A stretch of DNA of 64,000 bases from Bilabrum cf. latius (GCA_965178125.1 OZ237771.1:496001-560000), one strand, 5' to 3'; shown: positions 12,656 through 24,790, counted from the stretch's first letter. The notes: generated by a model not told the origin, from the sequence alone. Program-made: numbers and translations.

Positions 12656-13984
12656 TCAGATGTCCCCCTTCTCCTCGGTGCTCTTGCTCTTGTCCTCCCC
12701 CTCCTCCTCCGCCGCCACCACGTCAAGCAAGTGAGCCACCTCCGCCTCGCTCAGCACGCGCTGCATCACGGACCGGGGCGCAGACGAAGCGCCGATCACC
12801 TCATCCGCCGGGGGCGCCTTCCTGCTCCCCGCCCCCTCCTCATCGTCCTCCTTCCCCTCCCCGCTTCCCGCCTCATCCCCCTCCCCGTCCTCCATGGCGG
12901 CGGCCCCAGAACCGGAGGCAGCCGCGGCTGCTGCCCCGCCTGCCGCCGCCCCACTCGCCTCGGGCACAGCCGCCACGGGCCCGCCCACCTGCCCCTCATC
13001 CCTGCTCGCGTCCTCCTTGGTCCTCAGCACCGCCACATCCAGCCGATCCGCAGTGGGCCTCGCCGTGTCCAGGGCCTTCCGGAGCACCTTGACGGCGAGC
13101 TTGAGGGCCTCCTGGGTGCTCATGCCCTCCTTGTACTCTGCCTTGAGCATGCCGGTGGCAGTCACCTGGTTCTGCCCGATGGCGGTGGCCATCCACCCTC
13201 CGTAGTTCCCGCTCGGGTCAGAGAGGTAGAGCTGATAGCCCCTGTAGGCGTCCCAGCCGGCGTACAAGAAGGACACGCCGAACGGACGGAGGCCTCCGGA
13301 CTGCGTGTAGAACTGTTTCTGGTCACAAAGCAGCCGAACGAGCTGCTCCACGGGGACGGCTTCCCCGAATTTCTTGCGGTGGCGCTACGCCACGAGCCGG
13401 GCCTGCTCCAGCAGGATGCTGGCGTCGGACGTCAGCCCAGCCACGCAGCAGCCGACGTGGGAATCTATCTTCACTAGCTTCTCGCTGCTCTTTGGGGGGG
13501 CCAACAACTTGCTAACGACCTTCTTTTCTCCAGCAATGACAACTCCGTCGCGAGCGAGCACTCCGACAGCCGGTGGGGCGTTCTGGATGGCAGCCACCGC
13601 GTACTCAACTTGCATCAACCGCCCATCAGGGGTGAACGTTGTTGTTCTTTGATCGTAACGCCTAGACTGCGAACAATAGAAGGCCATACAAAGCGCAGAG
13701 CTAGTGAGATCGCTTGAAACCAGTTTGAGTGGCTTGTCCGGAATGCTTGGGAATGGCAAATCGACCAGGACCCGCTGAGGCCACCTGGATAGGTGAAACA
13801 GCTCAGCATTAGCTGCAACCAACCCTGCAGCGCCGCAACACCACGTCTCGAAACCAAGAGGCCAAGCGTAGTCCAAGCAAGCCGAGCAAGGGGCGTGGCA
13901 ACTCCAAGTATCAACAAACCCGCATCTACGCCACAAAAACGCGACACTGCTGGTGGTAATAACTATGTTATCTCAGCTCACCAT
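12656..13984 (-). CDS. PSMA4: 20S proteasome alpha-4 subunit with acidic C-terminal insertion
   Basis: The sequence matches the PSMA4 (alpha-3/alpha-4 type) family: the alpha signature RRYDQRTTTFTPDGRLMQVEYA, then CVAGLTSDASILLEQARLVA, then KQFYTQSGGLRPFGVSFLYAGWD and SDPSGNYGGW. It is a structural alpha-ring subunit, so no catalytic Thr is expected. A TAG at 13385-13387 falls where the family has Gln (ARLIAQR), supporting TAG as Gln. The main exon runs 13666 to 12656 (TGA). The first exon appears to hold only the start codon (ATG 13984-13982) followed by donor GTGAGC, giving M-SRRYDQ as in the family; the intron is 13667-13981. At about 337 residues it is longer than the usual 250-260 because an Ala/Gly/acidic stretch of about 75 residues is inserted before the terminal helix VLSEAEVAHLLD. 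Confidence 0.93.
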
Positions 13985-16900
13985 AGCAAAAGCTCAAGAA
14001 GGGCTTATCTCGAAGAAATATGGGCGAAACACTGGCCTTGCTACGGAGCTAATTCTGATTTTCTCGGGGGGGATCTGATATTTTGTGGACTCAACTCAAA
14101 AGCGCACGCTATCACGAAGAAACATCTGGAACGAGGGCCCGGGACCTACCAGACTTCACGCTTCAGCTGCAATGGCCTAAACCACCTAAGCTCCACCCTG
14201 GGGACCCATTTCCCCATGGAGAGCGTCAGCATTCACGTTCCCTCCGGCGCCCGCTGCCGGCACCCCGTCCTGCTGCCCGTTCTGAGCCAACCCTGCCTTG
14301 ACGTTGGCGATCGCCACGGCGAGGTTGTTGTTTTCGGCTGCCCCTACAGCCAGGCTGGCAAAGTCCTCTCGGATCGCCCTTGCGAGCGCCCGTTTGGCCT
14401 TCGCTGCAGCCCTCCTCGATCCCTTCGAGACAAAATCGAGGATCCTTGAGTGGTCCTGCATGACCCGTGAGTACATAGTGTGGTACACACGCTGTTCCCC
14501 GCGCACGTGCTGGTGCTAGGCGGCAACAGAGAGGCGAGCCTTTGCCACGGAAGACCACGAGAGGCGCGCGTTGGCCGGACGAGTCGGAACCCGCCGCCCT
14601 TTGTCCTCCTGCCTCTTCTTCCGCAGCTTATCGAGCACCTACAGGAACTCGACCGACTTCTCCCCGATCCCCCCCAACACGTCCACCACAAAGGGTACGA
14701 CCCGCACGCCACTGCGTACCGCCCCTTTCTGCGTCCTCACGGTCCCAGGACACCACTTGTCTTCTCCTCCGATCCGGACGCCGAGCGCTCCGAGGTCGAC
14801 GGGCCTGCCGTAGCTGGCCAGCTTCGTGGCATGCGCGGCCCGCAGAGCAGACCCCTCTTGCCAGTCGCTGCCAATCCTCCACGACGAGCGGTCCCACCGG
14901 TAAGTTGCCGCAGTGGAATCAACCACCGTGACATCGATGAGATAAGCCGTCCCCTCGTGCTCAAAGAATAGGTCGCCTCGTGGCACGAGCGGACCGCGCC
15001 GACCCGGCAGCCGGGCCACTTGGCCCTCTGGCTCCCGGATAGGGCGTCTGCCCGTGGCCTCGCGGACCACCTGCTCGAGCACGTTGAGCACCCGGAAGTG
15101 CCTGCGGCCTGGAAGGCCTCCGCAGACACGCTTGTCCTTGCACGTGGCACCGTGGCGAACTGACTAGATCAGTTCGACTACCTTGCCCTGCTTCCGGCAC
15201 CCCGGGCAGATCTGCGTGACGCGCCACGCCTCCCCACATGCACCGTGCGTTGCCCCAAGAGGTTGTGGGGGACAGCTGCACGGCTGTGGGATGGCGAGGC
15301 GCTGGCAGAACATGCCCCGGGCATCTTCAGGCTGGACTCGGCTCAGGACAGAGAGCGGCGCATGCAGCCAAGACCCGGCTCCTTGGGACCTGGCGGCGCG
15401 GATTGTGGCTCGCGCCACTCCTGCGTACTCTCTGGTGACTGCATCGACTGGAGCGAGTCTGTCGTGCGCAAGCGGAGATGAGGCATCCCAGAGGAGCCTC
15501 TCCACCTGCACTCGCTCAGCCAGTGCCGTCACATGGCTCTGGTTGTGCCCTCCTGCGGCACCTTCGAGAAAACGAATAACCGCCTGCGATGCGGTGGGTG
15601 CCGGCTGCTCCCCAGCCAGCTGCCTCGTCACCCATGCCCGAAGGTCCTTCACCTCCAGGCGCCAGGGTTCAGTGGCCCCACCGCACAGCTCCATACGGGC
15701 TGCCTTCTCGGCTGGGCTGCCCAGGAGTTCCGAAGTGCGGGCTGTGTCCCACACCATACCATAGCGTGGGGGGACGTCAGCCTCCGGAACAAGTGGAAGC
15801 AACGGACTCGGGAAACCAGCCATCCCGAAATTGTCTTGCTTCCCCTCTTGTACGAGTCTCCCGTACTTCGAGATTGCGGTCATCACAGTGTCCACAAGGG
15901 AGTTCAGGCGCGCGGTGCGCCCTCGCAGTGGGTTCAGCAGAGGGGGTGCCTCCCCGGCACCTGCCGCCGCACCTTCCCCGACCTCCTCCGCCGGGTCCCA
16001 CTGGTTGAGCGCCACCTGCAGGTGTGGCAGGTTGAAGTCGCGTGCTACCCTCGCCAACCAGGGCCACACATCCAACAACCCCCCGACGCACATTGCCTCC
16101 CGGGTTAAATCGGCAGGCACGAGCCCCACTCCGAGGCCCCCACGGGCAACGGATAGCGGACCCAGCACGTCCAACACCTGTCTCTGGGCCTGCGAGAGAG
16201 CGCTTACACGCATCCCTGTCAGGAACTCCAGAAACGCTCCCTACACCTCCTTCAAATGGGGTGTCACCCCGTCCTTGAGCTCGGGCAAGAGGCACCCGCT
16301 CCTGTGCACGTGCGTCCACGCCGGCACAACGCACCGGGCAAACAGTGCGCGCGCACTGATTGGGTCCAGGTAGGCCAGGCGAAAAGCCTGAACCACCGTC
16401 TCTTCCAAGCGTCCCTTCAAGACTTGTTCGGCCACTCCGACGTCGGTCCCTACCGGGACGCCCAGGATCCTCAGCCCATGCTCGTGGACCACTCCTTCGA
16501 GCCTATCCTCCTGGTCTGGCGCCAATAGGTGGACCAGGCGCTAATAGGTGGCTCGGGAGGGGGAGAAGAACGACGTTTTCTTCTAGTTGAGGGAGAGGCC
16601 GACGTCCCCCAACTTCCCCTCCAACGTGGCGATGGCTGCCCTGACATTATCTAGCTCCCCCAACAGGAACACGTCGTCAAGGTACGCTACTAGGTACACA
16701 TCCATGTGGGCAATCTTTGTCGCTTTCAGAGCGCCCTAAATGGCTGCGCAGAACAGCGCTGGAGACAATGGCGACCCCTACAGCACCCCCTCCAGGTTCT
16801 GCACAAGCTCTGTTCCATCCTCGCCAGACACAACACCATGTACTGCGTGCTGCAGACACTGGTGCACGTAAGTGCCCAGTCCGGTGGACAGCGACGCCAA

Positions 16901-18650
16901 AGCTTGCAAGGTCGCCTTCCGATGGATGGAGCCATATGCATCCGAGGCATCCAGCGCAGCGACCACCCACTCAGGGTTAGCGCTGAGAAGAGCCTGGATC
17001 GTTGCAATGGCTCCGTCCATCCCGCACTTGAGCCCCGCCCCCATCTGGTGTGGGGCGCAAGCTCGCTACACCTTCGGCAGCAATTCGGGCCGAAGGGCTC
17101 GGCTCACAAATGTATGCCACTGAGGCTGGATTGCGATGACCCTGAACTCCGAGCCCCCCTCCCCTTTCGGGATTGGGACCCCTCGAAACAGGCCCAGGCA
17201 CGCGAATAGGCACGGCGGCAGGGCTCCCTCAACCATGGACTAGCAGAAGGCATGGAAGTCGTCATAAAGCCGCTTCACATCTGCTCCCTCCCCGGTCAGC
17301 AAGGTTTTCAGCACCTCTCTCGTCACACCAAAAGCATCTGGCGCCTTGAGTCGCAGGGCCTTCTAGACCTCCTCCCCTAGTCTAGCCCCCGACAGCTCCA
17401 CCACATGCTCGCGCGCGTCTCCTCCAGTTCCCCCTCGTCGGCCTCTTCGCACCGGGCGTGTCCAGCGGAACCTGGGGATCGGCTGGGACCGCTTGGTGCG
17501 AAACTTCCCCTACACCTTCGCCTGCATTTCGGCTGCCGTGCCCCTAGCGTGGGGCCTAGCAGCCAACCGCGACATGGCCTTACGGTAGTCCCCGATCGAC
17601 AAAAACCGGAGGCAACTGCGTACTGCCTTGCGCGAAGGGGGGGAAGGAAGTCCCTTGCCACTGACGCTGGAAAGGATACCCCCCAACTTCTCCACAATCC
17701 TCCCGCGGGCTGCGAGAGACTCGGGATCATCAGATGGGGAGCTCCCACTCTTTCGGTCTACCACGGCTCCGCCAGCTATGGCTTCCTACTCAGCGGCAGC
17801 TTCGCGCGGGACACGAGAATCCGACGGCCGGCGACACAGCAAAACAAACACTTTCAGCTTATGTAAAGCCTACAGCGTGAGCTTCTCCTCCAGTTCTTTG
17901 CCTTTACCAGAATCGTTGGTCCAGGCGGAGGATACATTCATAGTCTCCTTCAGGAAGAGAGAAAGGGCGGTTCGTGCCTCCTTTTTCTAATCTAGATTCA
18001 TACTACGAAGCGCTGTCTCGCGTTCGGGCCAGAACGCACACTCAAGGATCAGCTTGCGAACGTCGTCGGGCAGTGGCACTGCCTCCAACTCAGCCGCCTA
18101 ATGCTCCGCAGGAACCCCCGCTCCGGCCCCGCCGGCAACTTGTGGGACCGCATGTGGAACATTTGCTTCACCCTGATCTGCATCTTCTTCAGCTGCGGCG
18201 ACTGCGGCATTATCTGCCCCCGGCGCCGCCTCAGCAACCACGATTGCTGCACCTCCGACCGCCGCCTCACCCACAGGCTAGGGAGGCTAAGCGTGACCGA
18301 AGTGCTAGCGTCCAATGACTCCGTCGGAATCAGAATCATTGGAATCGGGGGGGTTGGGGACTCCTGGTCCGGTCTAAGCGGCGCTGGCAGCACCGTCAGA
18401 ATCCTTGGCAAGTAACCTTCCCAAGGCGAATCTTTGCGCGACTCCCACACCCATTCTGGGCATCTTACCCTTACCGGCAACACGCCCTGAACGTAGGACG
18501 ATCTGACCCCCCCCGGGGTCATCCATTTCCCAAGGAGATTTTGTCTTGTGATTTTCTCAATGTCAATGTGTAGCGTGTATATTTGCGTTGCACTTGCACT
18601 CGTATATAACTCGACGGGATCCTTCGCACTGTGGGCTCGCAAGAGCAAGC
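13985..18650 (-). mobile_element. RLE-type non-LTR retrotransposon insertion between PSMA4 and VPS11
   Basis: The whole interval between the PSMA4 start codon (13984) and the VPS11 start codon (18651) is occupied by the retrotransposon ORF plus about 170 bp of 3' flank and about 120 bp of 5' flank. I found no poly(A) tail, no LTRs and no clear target-site duplication by eye, so the outer limits given are upper bounds. R2-like elements insert site-specifically in multicopy genes. This copy sits between single-copy genes, so either the element is of a less specific type or the insertion is off target (inference). Confidence 0.7.
14156..18526 (-). CDS. Non-LTR retrotransposon polyprotein: reverse transcriptase plus zinc knuckle and restriction-like endonuclease
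   Basis: One uninterrupted frame of 1,456 residues runs from ATG 18526 to TGA 14156-14158, with about 22 in-frame TAG codons. The N-terminal 250 residues are Ala/Pro/acidic and end in a charged helix. Reverse transcriptase motifs follow: FRVIAIQPQWHTFVSRAL, catalytic ALDASDAYGSIHR (about residue 530), VL-TAG-GSPLSPALF where TAG replaces the conserved Gln of QGxPLSP (16778-16780), and AYLDDVFLLG (about residue 612). Near residue 1,108 there is a CPGC...H...C knuckle, then a PD-(D/E)XK-like segment (GDLFF, YLIDVTVV, ATKLASYG; about residues 1,185-1,240). This order resembles R2/CRE/NeSL-type elements. The product would nick target DNA and prime reverse transcription (family knowledge). The frame is intact, suggesting a recently active copy. 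Confidence 0.9.
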
Positions 18651-21600
18651 ATGCAGTGGCGCAGATGCGAATTTTTTGATACATTCAATATAAAAGATCA
18701 TGATGGCGAGGCTGAGCTGCAGCCGCCTCACGCGGGCATATCAGTGAGGCCCGAACTTTTTTGTGCAATGAGTAGCATTTCGTACGGAATCACGGGATGG
18801 ATTACACTGCGAACGAAACGCTGCGACATCACTCACCATCTGTGCAGGTTCTTGACGTGACGTGTTCGCACAGTGCCGGAAGTACGCTCGCACTAGGGTG
18901 CGCAGACGGCACGGTTGCAGTCATCGCGCCGGACGGAACCATGGCTCGATTCCTCGCGCACGAGCACCGCGTCAACCAGGTGTGCCTGGTCGATCCCGCG
19001 GCGTGCTACTCCTCGGATGGCATCGCCGGCGGTTCCTCGAACGATGACGGGCTGCTCCTCGTCACGGTGGGCGATGCACCTGACGGCAGGCCGGCCCACG
19101 TGCGGGAGGCGCAGCGAGCCGTGGCGAGGTACTCGGAATCGCAATTGCGGCAGCAGTTGCATGCTGCGCAGCAGGAGGAGCAGCGGGCGCACGAGGCAGC
19201 GAACCTGCCGGTGCCCGGGAGCGGCGGTGTGGGGTCCTCTGTGGGTGGAGGGTCCGGGTCTGTGACGAGTGGTGGGGGTGGGACGGGGGGTGTCCCAGGG
19301 GATGGTGAGGGGGGTAGGGGATCCGTTGGGGGCGGGCTAGGCTCCTCTAGTCTTCAGAAGATGTTTGGGCTGGGGCTCGGGGGCGGCGGGGCGGGGCAAG
19401 GGTCGGGCGGCGGCAGCGGCGGTGCGGGGGGCTCCAGGGTGGGGCCCAGGGGTCGTCGGGGGACCACCCAGGGGAGGGAACAACCCCGTGGTGGGGACCA
19501 AGGGTCTGGCCTGGGGTTCTTGTCCATGGTTTCACGAACGTTTGGCAGCGGAGATGCGGGCCCTGGGTCGAGAGCGGGGGCAGGGGGGTCGGGCGGTGTC
19601 CAGGACGGATGGAGGCAGGCTGAGAGGGGGTGGGCCTGGGCCCCGGGGGAGGGGCCTAAGGCCGGCGGAGGGGACAAGGAGAGGGAGGGGGCCACAGGAC
19701 GCGCATCGGCGTCTGCCCGGGGAGGCAGTTCCGGCTCCGAGTCAGATCCCTGCCCCCCCGTGCTTCAGGTGTGGTGCCTGGGGGAGTGGGGCGGGCTGCA
19801 GGCGGCTCTGCGGCAGGCGCGGGAGGAAGCGGCGCAGGCGGAGGCGGACGCCGCTGGGGAACAAGAGGACGAGGAGGCGCGGGCGAGGGAGGCGGGAGGA
19901 GGGGGTGCCCTAGGGCTGGATGACGAGGACGAGATGGACGAGTTCGGGCGCAGGGGGGGGGAGGACCCCGATGCGGACGGGTCCACCCCCGAGGAGAGGG
20001 AGGAGCAGAGGGGGAGGCGGGCGCTGGAGAGGGCGGCGAGGGGGACCTTCAGGAGGGCGAGCAGGTTCCGCAGGGCGCTGGAGATTTGCGCGGCGCCTCC
20101 CTCGGCTGCCTCCTTCAAGTATCCGTTGACTTTGCCCGGGGACTCGCTGCGGGCGGGCAGGGCAGCTTCCCCCGTGCCTGGCGTGTACGTGACAGCACTG
20201 GCTGCTTGTCCCCCCGAGCCCATGGACGTGCAGGCGGGGCACGGTGGGGGTGGGGGGGCATTCGGGCTGCTGCTGGGCACGGGCATGGGCGGGGGCGGCG
20301 CTTCCACGGTCCCTGGGCTAGGCATCCCGACCGGCATGGGCCTTTGCGTTGGCATCGGCCTATCCACAGGCCACGTGGTGGTGATGGACGGTCCCCTGAA
20401 CAACGGGAGGTCCAGGCTCAGATCAAGGGTGTTCGCGGCGCCCCGGCCACCGCTCCCTGCGGAACTTCAGAGCGCGGCGCCGTCCGCATCCGCGGCGGCA
20501 GGCGGTGCATCGACCTCCCTGACCGCCTCCCGAGGCGCGGCTCCCCCGGTCCCCCCCAAGGGACAGGGACAGGGACAGGGGGGCTCCTCCTCGGGGGCGG
20601 GGCAACGGGAGGGGCAGGAGAGCCCGGCCTGGCAGAGGGCTCTGCTCGCGGGGGGTGCGGGCTGCAGGGCCGCAGTGACGTCAGTGGTGCTGGCCAACTT
20701 GGTGGGGGCGGGGGACGGCGGGGCAGGGGCAGACGAGGGACCCGCGGGGGAGGCTTCCGGCTCCGGATCGTTGCTGGTCGGGTTTGCGACCACCCGCGAC
20801 ACCGTGTGTTCCTTCTTCCCCTCGCTGGGCCCCGACCGCGCCCGCTGGCCCCCTGAGGTGCAGGAGGCCAGGGGCAGGCCAGAGGCAAGAGAGGTGCCCA
20901 CCATGGGACTCACGGACCACAGGGACGGCCCATGGCAGGGGTGTGCGCCGGGGTGCGGGGTGCTGACGGGGGACGGGCGTCTGGCCGCCGTGGGGCATCG
21001 TGCAGTGCACCTGTACTGGCCCTGGTCCCGCGGGGAGGTCTTTGTGGTGGTGAGCTCCAGGGCGCCCTGCCTGCGAGCCGCGTGGGTGGGGGCCTCGGGG
21101 GGGCTCGCACTCGTCACAGCCGACTCGGACGGGAGGCAGACGGTGCAGGTGTACGACCTGCGGAACCGGCTGCAGAGCGGGGCGCTGCGCATGCCCCTGG
21201 TGCCCGCCTCCTCGGCCCAGGCGCACACCAACGCCGTGTGGACGGCGGCCAAGCAGGAGGCGGCGCGGGAGGGTGCACTGCACGCTGCTGCTCTGCGCAG
21301 GGAACAAGGGGGTGCGGACGGGGGACAGGAGGAGGACGGTCGCAGGGGCGGCGGCAGGAAGGGGGGCGCAGGTGTGATGAGTGCGCTGGAGCTGGCAGAG
21401 GTGTTCAAGGCGGCAGGGGCCGTGGAGTCGGGCGCCAGTGCCGGTGTGATGAGTGCGCTGGATGGATCCGCGGGCGGTGGTTCCCGTGCCGCGGCCCGCA
21501 CAGCGGCTCCCCCCTCCCACCTTGTGCTGCACCTGTCGTGCGCCCGGGGGGACCGGCTGGTGGCGCTCACGACGAGGGGGGTGGCGGTGGCGCTGCAGGA

Positions 21601-24600
21601 GCGGCCCATCCGGACCAAGATCAACACTCTCTTCGAGACGCGGCAGTTTCTCCCCGCCATCCGCCTGGCCGAGCGAGAGCCTGACGTCGATGACGCTCAC
21701 GTGGCGCACATGCGGGCCATATACGCCCAGTGGCTGCTGGACTCTCGCCAGCTGGACGACGCAGTGGAGCAGTTCTCCAGGACCATAGGGCACTACGATC
21801 CATCGGCAGTGGTCAGGAGGTTCCTGGGGGCCCGCAGGACACAGTACCTCATCCGGTACCTGGAGGAGCTGCACGAGGCCGGCGCCGCGCGTGCGGAACA
21901 CACCAGCCTGCTGCTCAACTGCTACGCGCAGGCCAGGCAGGCCCCCGCCCTGGCTGCATTCTTGCTGGGCAAAGGCGCGGGGGGAGAGCAGCACAAGCAC
22001 CAGCATCTTACTCCGGATCCTCAGGGGACAAGCGGTGGTCAAACCGACGCAGACCCCGCTGCTGCGCTCCCCTTCGACGCCCGGCAGGCGGTGGGCACCC
22101 TCCGGGAGGCCGGCTTCCTGGCCTTCGCGAGGGACGTGGCGGCGCTGGCGGGGGACTCGGAGTCGTATCTCGAGGTGCAGGTGGGCGCGCGGGCGGCTCC
22201 CGACGAGGCCATCGTGTTCCTCAGGAGGCTCCCCGCGGAAGACGCCAGGCGGGCCCTGGCCGTGCACGGGCCCGCGCTGCTGGCCCAGCGGCCTGGGGCG
22301 GCGGCGGCGCTGGCGGCGAGTCTGAGCGGGGGCTCGTATGTTCCGCTGGGGGCGCCGCGCATTCCCCCACCCGGAGGCGTGGCTCCAGCACTGTGGGCAG
22401 TGTCGGAGGGTGCGTCGGGGGAGGAGGCGGGGCTGTCGGGGGCTGGGCTAGAAGAGGGCGATGGGGCTTCAGGGGCAGGGGCAGGGGCTGGGGCTGGGGC
22501 AGGGGCTGGGGCTGGGGCTGGGGCTGGGGCTGGGGCAGGGGCAGGGGCTGGTGCGATGACGGGAGCGGCCCGGCGGTCGACAGAGCTAGAGCTGCGCGCA
22601 GCAGCAATGGCGGGGCACAGGGCCCGGGTGGCGATGGAGGGGAGCTAGCACGGGGATGCATCGCACGGTGGTGCATAGGGGGGCGAGGGCACGCTGGTGT
22701 CCCGGGCTGCGGTGGCGCCGCACCTCTCTGGGTTTGCAGCACATCCCCGGGAGCTGCTGGTGCTGCTGCGGGAGGTGCTGCTGGGCGAGAAGCAGGAGGT
22801 GCTGGCCCGGCAGCTGCAGGCGCTGGAAGAGCATGTGGGCGAGTGCCAGGCACCGCCGGGGGGTACCGGTTCGGTGGGTGCCGGTGCGTAGGGGCGTGGC
22901 GGGCCCCCGGCTGCCTGGGCGGCGCTGCTTGAGCTGGAGCTGGAGGGGTTCCGCAGGAGGGAGGTGGCGCTGCTTGAGGGTGTGACGAGTGAATCGGGGG
23001 GGCTGGGGAGTGGTGGTGCGTCGGAGAGCAAGGAGTCGGGTGGTAATCAAACCGGGGGACGTGGCCAAACTCGCGGGGTGCTGCGGGACGACCCCCGTCT
23101 GCAGAGGGCCCTCGCGGCTCTGCACAGAGAGCGGTCGGATCGGATCAGTCTGCTGCTGGCGAGGGCGGGCGCCGACGTGCCGGACGCATCGCTCTCTTTG
23201 TTGACTCGCGGGATGCGGCGATACCTTCGTGTGGAGGGGGAGGGGGAGGGGGAGGGGGAGGGGGAGGGGGACGAAGGGGAGGTAGGGGGGATGGAAGGGG
23301 AGGGCGCTGCCAGTGGTGCGGGGACAGATGCATTGCATGGTAGTGCAGTAGCCACAGCGCGGAGCGGGGCCCTAGACGCGCGAGTGACGTACTCGCTGGC
23401 TCCCCAGCGAGTCATGGCGGCAGCGCATGCCCTGGGGGCAGAGGACGTGGGGGCACATGCGGCTGCCACCAGCGGCCTTCCGGAAGCAGAGCTGGAGTTG
23501 CACCTGGCCCGGGCGCGGCAGGCTGCATTCCTTGGTCGGGGCCAGCAGGCCAAGAGGTGTCGCGAGCAGGCTCTCAAGGTGTGTGAGGCGCATGTGGCCA
23601 CCAGGCCCAGGCTATATGAAAGGGCGCTGCAGTCGCTGGCATACTCGCTGGGCAAGGAGGCGAGTGTCATAGGTGGGGCGAGTGGAAGCAGTGGAGGCAA
23701 CGGGACTCCTTCTGCCACTGCCGCTGGTGCCTCGGCTGGTGCTGGGGTCGGTGGCATTACGGGAGGGAGGCCGGCGACAGCGGAGGAGAGGGCGAGGGAG
23801 CGGCGCTTCAGGGAACACGAGCTGGACCTGGCACGGTGCGTGGGCAAAGTGGCGGATCTAGGGCTGCTGTCCCCCGTGCAGCTGGCAGAGCTGCTTGGTC
23901 GCAACCCCGTGGTTCCTCTCGGCACGATCAAGGGAGTGCTCGTGGCGCGGCTCCGGGAGGACCAGGCGGTGGCCGCTGCAGGACGAGAGGCGGCGCGGCG
24001 GGCGCAGGAAGAGGCAGAGGCGGCGCGAGAGCAGCTGGAGCGGCTGCGCTCCCGCGGTCGGGTGTTCGAGCGTCGAGTGGACCGCAGCACGCGACACCCG
24101 CTAGGGCCCGTATCTGTGCACTTTTTGTGCGGCGGGCACGGGCTGGCGCAGGGGCTGGGGAGGAGAGAGGGGGGCAGCGGGGGCGGGGCGGGCGCCAGGA
24201 ACGGGCGTGGCCGGGGTGGAGCGGGTGGGTTCGGGGTGGATGACGAGGACGAAGACGAGCATGCGTTCGCGCCTACCTCGGTGCAGTCGGCTCTGGATGC
24301 CGATGCAGGTGCCTAGCTTGCGAATGCCGGTGCGCTTGGGTACGAGGGCAAGGGTCGCGGGCTGGAGTGCCCAATCTGCGGCGACGAGCAGCTGCAGGCG
24401 CTGAGGGAACAGGCAGACGGGCAGCGAGCGGCGCTGCTGCCGGGCCGTTTCTAGGCGTCTCTCAAGCGAGCACGGGGAGTGGAGGGGCTCGCTGTGATGG
24501 CGGACGAGCTGGGGCTGGGCGTGATGGACGACCGGGTGCTGCGGGAGGAGAAGGAGGCATGGGACAGGGAGCAGGCGAGCAAGGCCGAAGCCGAAGAGGG

Positions 24601-24736
24601 GTAGGGCAAGGATGCTGAAAGTGATGCCGGAGGGGGGAGTGGAGCGGCACTGGGTGGCAGTGGCACTGCCGTGCCTGGGCGCGAGCTTGGGTTTGACCCA
24701 AGTGATGATCCATCTAGAGCCGCATTGTTTGGCTAA
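18651..24736 (+). CDS. VPS11: VPS11, core subunit of HOPS/CORVET tethering complexes
   Basis: Exon 1 (18651-18743) encodes MQWRRCEFFDTFNIKD, the typical VPS11 start. The donor is GTGAGG, and exon 2 runs from 18848 to TAA 24734-24736, giving 1,993 residues. The N-terminal half is a beta-propeller (LALGCADGTVAVI, LVTVGDAPDG) expanded by Gly-rich linkers. The alpha-solenoid carries family hallmarks: RPIRTKINTLFETRQFLPAI, YAQWLLDSRQLDDAVEQFSR, IRYLEELHEAGAARAEHTSL and LLNCYAQ. The C terminus holds VSVHFLCGGHG, LECPICGDE and VMADELGLGV, matching the family RING and the FSVIADYFGRG tail. Six in-frame TAGs are needed to reach the tail; the one at 24452-24454 aligns with Gln in F-Q-x-x-L. The length is twice the usual ~940 residues because of low-complexity inserts, including an Ala-Gly dipeptide run at 22480-22555. 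The first Cys pair of the RING seems lost. Confidence 0.93.
22478..22556 (+). repeat. GGGGCW hexanucleotide microsatellite coding Ala-Gly dipeptides
   Basis: About thirteen copies of a ggggct/ggggca hexamer sit in frame inside VPS11 and encode alternating Ala and Gly. Comparable in-frame dipeptide microsatellites occur at 48440-48512 (Gly-Thr), 53636-53685 (Gly-Ala) and 47370-47430 (Ala-Pro), which suggests slippage is a general source of linker growth in this genome. Confidence 0.85.
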
Positions 24737-24760
24737 ATATGTTTTGTCCTGGTTGGAGTT

Positions 24761-24790
24761 ATCCGTGACCCCACAGATCTTGTCGTGTAG
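24761..24790 (+). repeat. Left terminal inverted repeat of the DNA transposon
   Basis: A 30-bp sequence beginning atccgtgaccccac is identical, in reverse complement, to 28013-28042. Confidence 0.9.

Noticed and set aside
13985-14155. Poly(A) tail or target-site duplication for the retrotransposon
   Set aside because: No A-run or matching direct repeat could be seen on the two sides of the element.
23238-23275. gggggaggggga purine runs considered as a CRISPR- or telomere-like array
   Set aside because: There are no spacers and no telomeric unit; it is an in-frame Glu-Gly microsatellite within VPS11.
22646-24316. Apparent stop codons splitting VPS11, CAP-H, GGNBP2 and others into several adjacent genes
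   Set aside because: Every such stop is TAG, the next frame continues in phase without a start codon, and conserved domains span the junctions.
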